From Hyphomicrobiales bacterium (lineage in GTDB: Bacteria; Pseudomonadota; Alphaproteobacteria; Rhizobiales; Rhizobiaceae): DNA of 64,000 bases. Position numbers and translations under genes: made by a program. Positions 1 through 7,493 of the stretch are shown piece by piece; position 1 is the first letter of the stretch, and the number at the start of each line of letters is the position of its first letter. Under the pieces are notes generated by a model. The model searched no databases and was not told the DNA's origin. It worked only from the letters and a program-made list of their open reading frames with translations. Where the stretch lies: the NCBI GenBank assembly GCA_900471815.1, contig UICE01000004.1:1-64000 (forward strand), written 5' to 3'.

Positions 1-42
1 GGCGGTAAAATCCGGCGCAACATCATTTATTCGTAAGCCCAT
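1..42 (-). CDS. Peroxiredoxin, N-terminal fragment (runs off window)
   Basis: Only the first 14 codons are inside the window, read on the minus strand from an ATG at 42. They give MGLRINDVAPDFTA, which matches the start of AhpC/TSA peroxiredoxins (the V-A-P-D-F-T-A strand that opens the thioredoxin fold). A purine-rich stretch (GAAGAGAGA) lies about 8 bases upstream of the ATG and would serve as ribosome binding site. Peroxiredoxins reduce peroxides with an active-site cysteine, which lies beyond the window. The identification rests on this short segment only. The gene is divergent from the hydrolase at 224. Confidence 0.7.
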   Translation of the reverse strand, partial: MGLRINDVAPDFTA

Positions 43-223
43 TTTGCGGTCTCTCTTCGATGGATGTCGGTTCCACAATAGTCGCAAAGGGTAGCTTGCC
101 CTTGGCGGCTGATTTGACCAATATCCTAACCGTGTGAGGCTATCGGAGTCTACTACGCACATAATATTACAGCGAAATGCCAAGCAATTACGAGTTTTCG
201 AGGCCTGATCTTTGGAGAACGCC

Positions 224-1111
224 ATGAACATGTCTGCCCGGCCCCATGTCGAAGCTTTTTTCGATAAGAGGACGTTCTCCATACAATACGTCGTGTCAGA
301 CCCGGCCACGGGGGCATGTGCCATCATTGATCCTGTGCTCGATTTTGAGGAAAAATCCGGCGCAACCGGCACATTCAATGCCGACCGTATTCTTCAATAT
401 GTGACAGCAGAGAACCTGAAAGTTGAATGGATTCTCGATACTCATCCTCATGCGGACCATTTTTCAGCCGCAGACTATTTGCATTCGCAGACCGGCGCGC
501 CTTGCGCGATTGGCAGTCACGTCGTTGAGGTGCAATCCTTGTGGAAGGATCTGTATAATTGGCAAGGATTCGTCCCTGACGGATCGCAGTGGCACAAGCT
601 TTTTCAAACCGGAGAAACGTTCAGGATCGGCAATCTCAATGCATCCGTGATGTTTTCTCCAGGACATACACTCGCATCGGTCACATATGTGGTTGGTGAC
701 GCCGCATTCATTCACGACACATTATTCATGCCTGACAGCGGTACGGCCAGAACAGACTTTCCGGGTGGAAGCGCGGACCAGCTCTGGCATTCCATCCAGG
801 ATATATTGGCTTTGCCCGGCGAAACCCGGCTTTTCGTTGGGCATGATTACCAGCCCAATGGTCGTGCTCCAATGTGGGAAAGCACAGTGAGCGAACAAAA
901 AGCCAGCAATTCACATTTAAGCCGCTGTCACTCCAAAGATGAGTTTATCGCTTTCAGGCAGGCGCGGGACAAAACCTTGCCTATGCCAAAGCTGATGCTG
1001 CCTTCTCTCCAAATCAATCTCAACGCCGGACGTCTTCCTGAACCGGAATCAAATGGCGCGCGCTATCTCAAAATACCGTTAAACGCCCTAGGCAATGCTA
1101 TTTGGGAATGA
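224..1111 (+). CDS. Metallo-beta-lactamase-fold hydrolase (ETHE1/Blh-like)
   Basis: A 295-residue protein of the metallo-beta-lactamase superfamily. It has the metal-binding THPHADH motif, a second metal histidine in SPGHT, an aspartate in the FIHDTLF segment and a late histidine in FVGHDYQPNGR. The long insert with FPGGSADQLWHSI is typical of ETHE1-type persulfide dioxygenases and Blh hydrolases, which oxidise glutathione persulfide in sulfide detoxification. The frame stays open back to a TTG at 212, but the ATG at 224 has GGAG six bases upstream and was chosen. No rhodanese domain, DUF442 domain or sulfide:quinone reductase is seen nearby, so the substrate is inferred from the family only. 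It converges on the HxlR gene with a 28-base gap. Confidence 0.82.
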   Translation: MNMSARPHVEAFFDKRTFSIQYVVSDPATGACAIIDPVLDFEEKSGATGTFNADRILQYVTAENLKVEWILDTHPHADHFSAADYLHSQTGAPCAIGSHVVEVQSLWKDLYNWQGFVPDGSQWHKLFQTGETFRIGNLNASVMFSPGHTLASVTYVVGDAAFIHDTLFMPDSGTARTDFPGGSADQLWHSIQDILALPGETRLFVGHDYQPNGRAPMWESTVSEQKASNSHLSRCHSKDEFIAFRQARDKTLPMPKLMLPSLQINLNAGRLPEPESNGARYLKIPLNALGNAIWE

Positions 1112-1139
1112 TCAAACCCGCCCGGAATGTTCCAGCGGC

Positions 1140-1658
1140 CTAATCGGTTTCCGCCATTGTTGCACATATCTGTCTGTAGGCCGCTGTCAGATCGATGAGA
1201 ACTGGTGAAACGACCTTGCCACTCGCGCCACCAATCGGATCCTTGATGTGAATATCGCGCAGTTCACTCATGAACTTTTCCCACATGACCGGGCCGCCAT
1301 TTTCCAAAAGCTCGGCACGGATGCTTAATTCCGGAGTAACCGGGAGATGTTTGCGTCCCCAACCGCCCATCATGGCAAGCAATGGCACGAGCTGTATGGC
1401 TGGCTCCGTCAGGCTATAGATGGCTTTCTGGCTGTGGCTGGGGTCATCCTGTTTGCTGATCAAGCCAACTGACAACAGGTGCTTAAGCCGCGCAGCCAGG
1501 ATATTGGAGGCAATTTTCTCTTGCGAATGGGTCAGCAGGTCGCGGAAATGCCGCCGATTTCCAAACATCATATCGCGTATGATGATGAGGCTCCATTTAT
1601 CGCCCATGATCTCCAACGACAGATTTATCGGGCATCCAGATCGTTTCTCAATGTTCAA
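1140..1658 (-). CDS. HxlR-family transcriptional regulator
   Basis: A 172-residue winged-helix regulator of the HxlR (DUF24) family. The N-terminus has the family signature: a conserved cysteine at residue 9 (SGCPI), then GDKWSLIIIRDMMFGNRRHF and the recognition helix with EKIASNILAARLKHL. Family members often sense electrophiles or redox change through that cysteine. The gene starts at a TTG (1658) preceded by GGAG at good spacing; no ATG is available nearby. The C-terminal 70 residues go beyond the minimal HxlR length of about 110 and have no motif I recognise. It is divergent from the reductase and GST genes at 1750-3076, and the shared intergenic region carries a repeated site that it probably binds. 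Confidence 0.88.
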   Translation of the reverse strand: MNIEKRSGCPINLSLEIMGDKWSLIIIRDMMFGNRRHFRDLLTHSQEKIASNILAARLKHLLSVGLISKQDDPSHSQKAIYSLTEPAIQLVPLLAMMGGWGRKHLPVTPELSIRAELLENGGPVMWEKFMSELRDIHIKDPIGGASGKVVSPVLIDLTAAYRQICATMAETD

Positions 1659-1676
1659 ATAGGTTTATCTCCACAG

Positions 1677-1740
1677 CAACCAGTTGCATTATAGGATCAG
1701 TTGTGGCATAAAACAACCAGTTGCAAATCGCAATTGGTTG
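1677..1740. promoter_or_regulatory. Repeated operator between HxlR gene and reductase gene
   Basis: The 12-mer CAACCAGTTGCA occurs twice in direct orientation, at 1677-1688 and 1714-1725. The second copy also pairs with GCAATTGGTTG at 1730-1740 to form an 11-base inverted repeat with one mismatch around a 5-base spacer. Sites of this design in divergent promoters are the usual targets of dimeric HxlR regulators. Binding by the adjacent regulator is an inference. Confidence 0.6.
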
Positions 1741-1749
1741 GAGGGTGCG

Positions 1750-2394
1750 ATGACAAAAGTGAAAGTAGGCGGGTTCTCCGTTTCGATTGACGGGTTCGGG
1801 GCAGGGCCGGAGCAAACTCTGGCTGATCCGTTGGGCAAGGGGGGAGAAGACCTGCATCAATGGATATTCGGAACAAAGACTTTCCACGCAATGCTAGGAA
1901 AACAGACCGGTGAAACAGGCTCTGACAATGATTATGCCGCCCGCAGCATGGCTGGTTTTGGTGCATTCATTCTGGGCCGTAATATGTTTGGCCCAATCCG
2001 GGGCGAATGGCCGGAAGACGACACATGGAAAGGCTGGTGGGGTAACAATCCGCCTTACCACGCTCCGACCTATATTCTCACGCATTACCCGCGCGACCCG
2101 ATCGTCATGGAGGGTGGCACTACCTTTTACTTTGTAACGGAGGGAATTGAAGCTGCACTTGATCAGGCAAAAGCTGCAGCTGGAAACGCTGACGTGAAGA
2201 TTGGCGGGGGTGTAAGCACCGTGCGCCAATATTTGAAGGCGGGGTTAATTGATGAGCTGCACTTTGCCGTCTCGCCGGTAATTTTGGGTAAGGGTGAAGC
2301 AATTTTCAGTGGAATAAATCTGCCGGAACTTGGGTTCAGCGTCAACGAACGCACCCTGACGGAACATGCGATTCATATCGTGCTTGCGAAGTAA
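1750..2394 (+). CDS. RibD C-terminal/dihydrofolate-reductase-like protein
   Basis: About 214 residues with the fold shared by dihydrofolate reductase and the reductase domain of RibD. Visible features are the opening strand followed by SIDGFGAG, the FILGRNMFG segment, and the nucleotide-binding GGGVSTVRQYLKAGLIDELH with PVILGKG near the end. Family members use NAD(P)H, but the substrate of stand-alone versions is usually unknown. The frame is open from 1684, but the ATG at 1750 follows TTGGAGGG and matches the family start. It is divergent from the HxlR gene and likely under its control, with the GST gene 28 bases downstream in the same unit. This resembles small HxlR-controlled electrophile or quinone response units; that role is inferred. 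Confidence 0.82.
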   Translation: MTKVKVGGFSVSIDGFGAGPEQTLADPLGKGGEDLHQWIFGTKTFHAMLGKQTGETGSDNDYAARSMAGFGAFILGRNMFGPIRGEWPEDDTWKGWWGNNPPYHAPTYILTHYPRDPIVMEGGTTFYFVTEGIEAALDQAKAAAGNADVKIGGGVSTVRQYLKAGLIDELHFAVSPVILGKGEAIFSGINLPELGFSVNERTLTEHAIHIVLAK

Positions 2395-2422
2395 CAAAGT
2401 CCTCCTGCACAGGAAATGAGCA

Positions 2423-3076
2423 ATGGCGCTTATTATGTACCTTCATCCTCTCTCGTCATATGTACAAAAAGCCAAGACCGGCTTTTACGAGAAAGGCGTG
2501 GCCTTCGAGACGCAAATGCTTGACGGTACCGAGCCGGTTGCAAGCGAGTTCGCCGCATTATGGCCAATCAAGAGATTTCCTGTCGTAAAGGACGGTGAGG
2601 AACTGATCTTCGAGGCCACGGCTATTATTGAATATCTTGAGGCCCGCTATCCAGACACGCCAAGACTGATACCTGACGATCCGATGAAAGCCGTGCAAGT
2701 TCGGATGTGGGACCGGTTTTTCGATAATTATGTCAATTATCCGCAGCAGAGACTGGTCTATCTGTCAATCGGCCGCGAACCGGATGATGGTGAAGATGGC
2801 GCGAAATGGAAAGCGGCGTTCGACGAAGCCTACGCGCTTCTCGATAGGCGCATGGCAGAGCGTGAATGGGTGGCTGATGAATTCAGTCTGGCCGATTGTG
2901 CCGCTGCGCCGTCCTTGCTTTATGCGGATTGGACCTATCCAATACCGAGGAATTACCAAAACCTCTGGGCTTATCGCGATCGCCTTCTTGCGCGCGCCAG
3001 CTATGCCCGGGCCCTTGATGAAGCCCGGCCATACCGTCACATGTTTCCTTTGGGAGCGCCGGAGGGTCGTGACTGA
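2423..3076 (+). CDS. Glutathione S-transferase family protein
   Basis: A 217-residue cytosolic GST. The N-terminal thioredoxin-like domain shows PLSSYVQKAKTGFYEKG (the active-site region), then IKRFPVVKDGEELIFEATAIIEYLE, where the cis-proline and the glutathione-binding E-A/S-T-A-I segment are seen. The C-terminal helical domain begins near residue 90 and contains FSLADCAAAP, a common GST signature. It would conjugate glutathione to electrophiles, or use it as cofactor, in the cytoplasm. It follows the reductase gene by 28 bases and is probably co-transcribed with it. Its 3' end converges on the histidine kinase gene with only 28 bases between stops. Confidence 0.87.
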   Translation: MALIMYLHPLSSYVQKAKTGFYEKGVAFETQMLDGTEPVASEFAALWPIKRFPVVKDGEELIFEATAIIEYLEARYPDTPRLIPDDPMKAVQVRMWDRFFDNYVNYPQQRLVYLSIGREPDDGEDGAKWKAAFDEAYALLDRRMAEREWVADEFSLADCAAAPSLLYADWTYPIPRNYQNLWAYRDRLLARASYARALDEARPYRHMFPLGAPEGRD

Positions 3077-3104
3077 AAAGCGCCCTCAACTTGGTGAAAA
3101 GGCT

Positions 3105-4436
3105 TCAACTGAAATGCAGGATGGATTCAAAGCCTGTGCTGGCGTTGGTTGCCGGAGATTTCAGTTCCAGTGTCGCCCCCATTTGAGAGGCCAGTTCAGT
3201 GGCAATTGATAAGCCAAGGCCTGAACCTGGAGATGTTGTTTTGCCACGGCTGAAGCGTTGGCGGATTGATACGAGCTCGTCGGCACCCAGCACAGGTCCA
3301 TCATTTGCAATGCGAACTGTACCGCCAGGCTCGAGGCTGATTTTGACCGGAGCTTGTTGATCGCCATGGATCAGGGCGTTTTCTATAAGATTACGAAGCA
3401 CAATTGCAAAAGCATCCTCGCTTACCGGGCGAACAAGCGTGGCAGCTTTGGCCCGGCTATATCGAATTCTGCCATCTGTCTCGGACGCCCGATTGAAATC
3501 TTCAATCACGAGTTCCAGGACTTTCCCCAAATCGGCGGCTTCATTTGAAGTGCCTATCTTTGCCTCGGCACGCGCCAGTTGCATAAGCTTTTCGACAAGC
3601 CTGATGAGCTTTTGCAACGACGCCTCGATAAGCACCAAGCGCGACTTTGAACCCTCACTGCGCAGCTCAGATTTAAGCATCTGCGTCTGCGCGAGTGCTC
3701 CGGCGAGGGGAGTGCGCAGTTCATGCGCGCTGTTGGCGGTGAATTCTCTTTCGGCTTTAAGCGTCGACCTTAGCCGCTCAAGCAGGCGATTGACCGACGT
3801 TACGATCGGTTGAAGCTCGCGCGGCAAGGTTGACAGCTCAATTGGAGCAAGATTGCCGCTATCCTTGCCTGCAATCGCCTCGCGTAAATCGTTGACTGGT
3901 TCAATCGAGCGTCGGACAATGAGCCATATGCCGATAATGCTAACCGGAATCAGTACCAGAACGGGCAGAAGCAGGGCCAGACCTCCTTCAACCGCGGCTT
4001 CGGTGCGATGTGCAAGGGAGTCCGCGACCTGCACGAAGATAGTGTTGTTGACGGCGGGAACCGTATAAAATCGTGAGACATCATCCTGGAAGAAGCCGCG
4101 CTTTAAAGGAGCAACGAAGGGTGTTGCCGAAACATCGTGCGAGTGAAGGATGACTTTGCCCGTCGCATCCCTGACTTGATAGGTCAGATAACCCTTATGG
4201 GTGGATTCGTTCAAACTTTGCTGACGGCGTGCGTCCGATACTTCTGCGCTTTGCAGCACATCGTCGACAACGAGGGGTGTCAGACGCTCGGTTGTTGCCT
4301 GCAGTGAGCCATCAAATATTTCCCCGAACTCGTCCTGCATGACAAACATGCCGGCTATTGTAGCCAGCAGCCAAAAAACGATCAGTGTCGCCGTCAAGGA
4401 AAAAATCAGCCGGCGGGTCATGCTGCGGTTTTTCAT
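3105..4436 (-). CDS. Two-component sensor histidine kinase (QseC/PmrB-like)
   Basis: A 443-residue membrane kinase. It has a transmembrane helix at about 10-33, a periplasmic region to about 148, a second helix at about 150-173, and a HAMP linker. The HisKA box NSAHELRTPL has the phospho-accepting histidine at residue 238. The ATPase domain shows an N box (NLIENALIHG), a G1 box (IANDGP) and a G2 box (GSGLGLSIA). The ATG overlaps the stop of the response regulator (ATGA), so the two are translationally coupled. Lying downstream of the phosphoethanolamine transferase and diacylglycerol kinase genes, it probably senses envelope stress, metal or cationic peptides, as PmrB does. The ligand cannot be read from the sequence. 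Confidence 0.9.
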   Translation of the reverse strand: MKNRSMTRRLIFSLTATLIVFWLLATIAGMFVMQDEFGEIFDGSLQATTERLTPLVVDDVLQSAEVSDARRQQSLNESTHKGYLTYQVRDATGKVILHSHDVSATPFVAPLKRGFFQDDVSRFYTVPAVNNTIFVQVADSLAHRTEAAVEGGLALLLPVLVLIPVSIIGIWLIVRRSIEPVNDLREAIAGKDSGNLAPIELSTLPRELQPIVTSVNRLLERLRSTLKAEREFTANSAHELRTPLAGALAQTQMLKSELRSEGSKSRLVLIEASLQKLIRLVEKLMQLARAEAKIGTSNEAADLGKVLELVIEDFNRASETDGRIRYSRAKAATLVRPVSEDAFAIVLRNLIENALIHGDQQAPVKISLEPGGTVRIANDGPVLGADELVSIRQRFSRGKTTSPGSGLGLSIATELASQMGATLELKSPATNASTGFESILHFS

Positions 4437-5095
4437 GAGCGGCCTTCAATCTTGTATCCGACGCCGCGTATCGTCGCGACATGTTCGCGCCCGAGTTTTT
4501 TACGCAGACGGCTGATATAGACCTCAACCGTATTGCTCTCGACTTCCCAGCCGAAAGCATAAAGCGCCTCTTCTATCTGAGACTTGGACACGACGGCGCC
4601 CGCGCGGGCCAGGAGTTTATCGAGCACGGCCCATTCCCGTCCGGATAATATGATCTCATGCTTTCCCGAAAAGATGCTTCTGCTGGCAATATTGATACGA
4701 AGCGTCCCAACTATAATTTCTGAGCTTGAATTGCCCGAATGGCGCCGTGTGACCGCCAATATGCGTGCGGTTAATTCGTCCAGATTGAACGGCTTGACCA
4801 GATAATCATCTGCACCAGCATTCAACCCCTCAATACGATCGGAAATCTGGTCGTGTGCGGTAAGAATAATGACGGGAGTTGCGTTGCCCCTTGACCGGAG
4901 TGTTCGCAGGAAATTTATGCCGCTTCCGTCCGGCAGTCTAAGGTCGAGCAGTATCAACCCATACTCAACCACACGGACCGATGCCGTGGCATCGTCGATC
5001 GTCTGCATCCAGTCGACCGCATGGTAAGTGCTGGCGACGTGATCACGCACAGCCTCGCCAAGGGTTTGATCGTCTTCAACAAGGAGAACCCGCAA
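4433..5095 (-). CDS. OmpR-family response regulator (PmrA/QseB-like)
   Basis: A 220-residue response regulator. The receiver domain holds acidic residues VEDD at 7-9, the phospho-acceptor aspartate at 51 (LDLRLPDGSG) and the conserved lysine at 101 (VKPFNL). The C-terminal winged helix ends with VEVYISRLRKKLG and RGVGYKI, as in OmpR/PhoB proteins. The start is a TTG at 5095 with GGGGTCAGG just upstream; no better start is in frame. It precedes its partner kinase with a 4-base overlap and follows the diacylglycerol kinase gene in the same direction. It probably controls this same operon, by analogy with PmrAB control of eptA. Confidence 0.91.
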   Translation of the reverse strand: MRVLLVEDDQTLGEAVRDHVASTYHAVDWMQTIDDATASVRVVEYGLILLDLRLPDGSGINFLRTLRSRGNATPVIILTAHDQISDRIEGLNAGADDYLVKPFNLDELTARILAVTRRHSGNSSSEIIVGTLRINIASRSIFSGKHEIILSGREWAVLDKLLARAGAVVSKSQIEEALYAFGWEVESNTVEVYISRLRKKLGREHVATIRGVGYKIEGRS

Positions 5096-5137
5096 ACCTG
5101 ACCCCGGTCTTGTGTAATGTTAACACTCAATACCTAA

Positions 5138-5524
5138 TTAAGTTGAGGTCAGCAAATCGATTGCAACGTAGGCGATAAAGAGGGCGTTGATAGCGAGAAT
5201 ACAGGACACTGCAAAGGAACCAAGATCCTTGGCATTTCGAGCGAAAACCGAGTAATCACGCGAAAGATGATCAATGATCTCTTCAATCGCTGTGTTCAAA
5301 GCCTCGACAGCAAGCAGCAGCAGAAACAAAGCTGTCAGCACCAGATAGTCCAGAAGCGCTGCCCCCAGAACCGAAAACAATGCAACCGCGCCAAGATAAG
5401 CAATGATCTCGTGCCGCGCCGCTGACTCGCGCAGGAGCCGTTCCGCTCCTTTCACAGAGTAGCTTGCAGCGGCAAAAAGGTGACGAAACCCGGTTGTCTT
5501 TTTAAAGTAGGGGCTTTCGCTCAC
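5138..5524 (-). CDS. dgkA: Diacylglycerol kinase (prokaryotic, membrane)
   Basis: A protein of about 128 residues with the prokaryotic DAG kinase pattern: an N-terminal amphipathic segment, the first membrane helix (IIAYLGAVALFSVLG), the catalytic EALNTAIEEIIDHLS and KDLGSFAV motifs, and a last helix. It phosphorylates diacylglycerol to phosphatidic acid in the inner membrane. The GTG at 5524 overlaps the stop of the upstream transferase gene (GTGA), so I prefer it over the ATG at 5545, which lies further inside that gene. The pairing makes sense: phosphoethanolamine transfer from phosphatidylethanolamine releases diacylglycerol, which this kinase recycles. Confidence 0.9.
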   Translation of the reverse strand: MSESPYFKKTTGFRHLFAAASYSVKGAERLLRESAARHEIIAYLGAVALFSVLGAALLDYLVLTALFLLLLAVEALNTAIEEIIDHLSRDYSVFARNAKDLGSFAVSCILAINALFIAYVAIDLLTST

Positions 5525-7203
5525 GATGACTGCCCCTGCCTGCATGGCGCAAGCGCATCAAGCGCCTTGTCGTGCACTGTTGTCTCGACATGCATCATGC
5601 CCAAAACCGTATGAAACAGATTATCATGCGAGTGGGGTTTTACGGCCTCGGCAGCAAGACATTTGGCGTCCACTTCCGTTTTTGCCTCCTGACCGAGCCA
5701 CAGGACAAAAGGTACATGGGTCTGTTGTGTCGGGGCCATGAAGTAGGGTGCGCCGTGAAGGTAAAGCCCGTATTCACCCGTCGACTCGCCGTGATCCGAC
5801 ATATAGATCATGGATGGTGATATCCGCGCCTCGCGCGCTTTCAGCTTGTCGATCACTGTCGAAATAATGTGGTCGGTATAAAGAATGGTGTTGTCGTAGG
5901 CGTTTATTATTTCCTGGCGGCTGCATTTTGCGAATTCGGATGTGCGGCAATCCGGTGTGAAGCGACGGTACTCTTCCGGATAGCGCAGATAATAGGCCGG
6001 GCCGTGACTGCCGAGCTGGTGAATGACAAGCACTGAATCGGATTTCACATTGTCGAGCCAATTGTCGATCTGGTCGAGCAAAATGCTGTCCAGACACTCG
6101 CCATCCTTGCAATAGGCAGGATTTCCAGACTTGTAGAGCGGCTGGTAAGCGGTGCGATCGGCAATCTTCTTATCGCCTGTATTGTTGTCCCACCACTCCG
6201 TCTTGATCCCGGCATGGCCGAGTACATCCAGAAGGTTCTCGGTTTCGAGGCCCTTGCGATGCGTATATTGCTTGCGCGTGTAGACGGAGAACATGCACGG
6301 CAATGAAACCTCGGTGATGGTGCCGCAACTGCTCGTCTGGGGGAAATAGGTAATATCCTGCTTGGACAATTCGGGATTGGTAAGCTGGCCATAACCTCCC
6401 AGCGAAAAGCTCTCGGCGCGCCCGGTTTCTCCGGCAACGATAATAGTGACACGGGGTTTGCCTGATGGAGCGGCAGAGTAGACGCGTGCATCTGTGCCAA
6501 GCGGCTGCACAACAATATGTTGGTTGCTGGTCGTGCGTATCACGAGTTTAACCACATTCACGATAGGCGCGATGGGATTTAAAGTGGCGAACCAGTCACG
6601 ATGTTCACGCCCGAGCGACAGATAGGTGCTCGCATGAGAAAGAGCAGCGACGAAGAAAAACACCAGCGCAGGTATAATGACAACCATGTTCCATTTGACT
6701 TTTTGCAGATAGGTCCGGTGCCTGATCCGCACCCAGCCAACGAGCAGGGCTGGTAGAATCCCAAAGATAAACATGTGCCACATATAGGCAGAGGTCACGA
6801 GATGACCGGCTTCCGCATCTGTCGTATCGACGGCGCTTTGAAGCATGTTCACATCAATGATCGTGCCGTAGCTATCCATGAACCAGGATGTCGAGGCGCT
6901 GAAAAGAATAAGAACAATCAAGAATGGTTTGATGAGAAATTTCAGGGAAAAAGACACACACAGGGCGATGAAAGCGCATGTCAGCCCGAAGGCCAGATAG
7001 ATCAGCGCGACGGTCTGCCCTTGCAGCAGCAGGGTGGCTTTCCCCCAGAAAGTATTATTGGCGGTGGCCATCAAAAAGATTGCAACCAGAACGCTCAGCG
7101 TCACACTTCCAATTTGCGGGCGAAGCGAGCGACCTTCGGAATAGTTTAATACGATTGACACGTGCGACTTCCTTGCAGGACTCAAAGTCAGGGATGCCGC
7201 CAT
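5521..7203 (-). CDS. eptA: Lipid A phosphoethanolamine transferase (EptA/PmrC family)
   Basis: Up to 560 residues, with five membrane helices in the first 220 and a periplasmic alkaline-phosphatase-like domain after that. The domain shows AGETGRAESFSLGGY with the metal ligand glutamate at 259, SCGTITEVSLPCMFS with the probable nucleophile threonine at 295, GSHGPAYY, and the metal site MSDHGES. This is the pattern of EptA and MCR enzymes, which move phosphoethanolamine from phosphatidylethanolamine to lipid A and raise resistance to polymyxin-type peptides. The frame begins with an ATG at 7203, but a GTG at 7161 has a better ribosome site (GGAAG) and may be the true start. It heads an operon with dgkA and a two-component system. 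Confidence 0.9.
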   Translation of the reverse strand: MAASLTLSPARKSHVSIVLNYSEGRSLRPQIGSVTLSVLVAIFLMATANNTFWGKATLLLQGQTVALIYLAFGLTCAFIALCVSFSLKFLIKPFLIVLILFSASTSWFMDSYGTIIDVNMLQSAVDTTDAEAGHLVTSAYMWHMFIFGILPALLVGWVRIRHRTYLQKVKWNMVVIIPALVFFFVAALSHASTYLSLGREHRDWFATLNPIAPIVNVVKLVIRTTSNQHIVVQPLGTDARVYSAAPSGKPRVTIIVAGETGRAESFSLGGYGQLTNPELSKQDITYFPQTSSCGTITEVSLPCMFSVYTRKQYTHRKGLETENLLDVLGHAGIKTEWWDNNTGDKKIADRTAYQPLYKSGNPAYCKDGECLDSILLDQIDNWLDNVKSDSVLVIHQLGSHGPAYYLRYPEEYRRFTPDCRTSEFAKCSRQEIINAYDNTILYTDHIISTVIDKLKAREARISPSMIYMSDHGESTGEYGLYLHGAPYFMAPTQQTHVPFVLWLGQEAKTEVDAKCLAAEAVKPHSHDNLFHTVLGMMHVETTVHDKALDALAPCRQGQSS

Positions 7204-7353
7204 TGGGCGGCACTGATTGGAGCTGCAATCGCCCTTTTTCCTGACAGGAAGCTGAATGGAACATTCCCCGGCTAAGGACGGGAATATGAGGGTTCAGGTC
7301 CGTGTCAGCTTTTAGAAGGAAAATGTCCGCACTGTTTCAACGTGGACTGAGAT

Positions 7354-7485
7354 ATGAAGTTTAGAATGAATTATGGAATCTGCTTGATTATCGGGCTTAT
7401 TGCAGCGCTCTCACTGGTTCCGTTAGCTGCAAAATACGATTCAAAGCACCGCACCAGAATAGCACCAATTTCATATCAGCAGTGA
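7354..7485 (+). CDS. Possible small membrane or exported protein
   Basis: A 43-codon frame starting with ATG in the gap between two minus-strand genes. The product has a basic start (MKFRMNYG), a hydrophobic stretch of about 16 residues (ICLIIGLIAALSLVPL) ending in AAK, and a short polar tail rich in basic residues. This fits a single-pass or secreted micro-protein. GGACTGAG lies just upstream of the ATG as a weak ribosome site. I do not recognise the sequence, and a chance frame remains quite possible. Its end is eight bases from the convergent stop of the ABC exporter. Confidence 0.33.
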   Translation: MKFRMNYGICLIIGLIAALSLVPLAAKYDSKHRTRIAPISYQQ

Positions 7486-7493
7486 TCGGCAAT

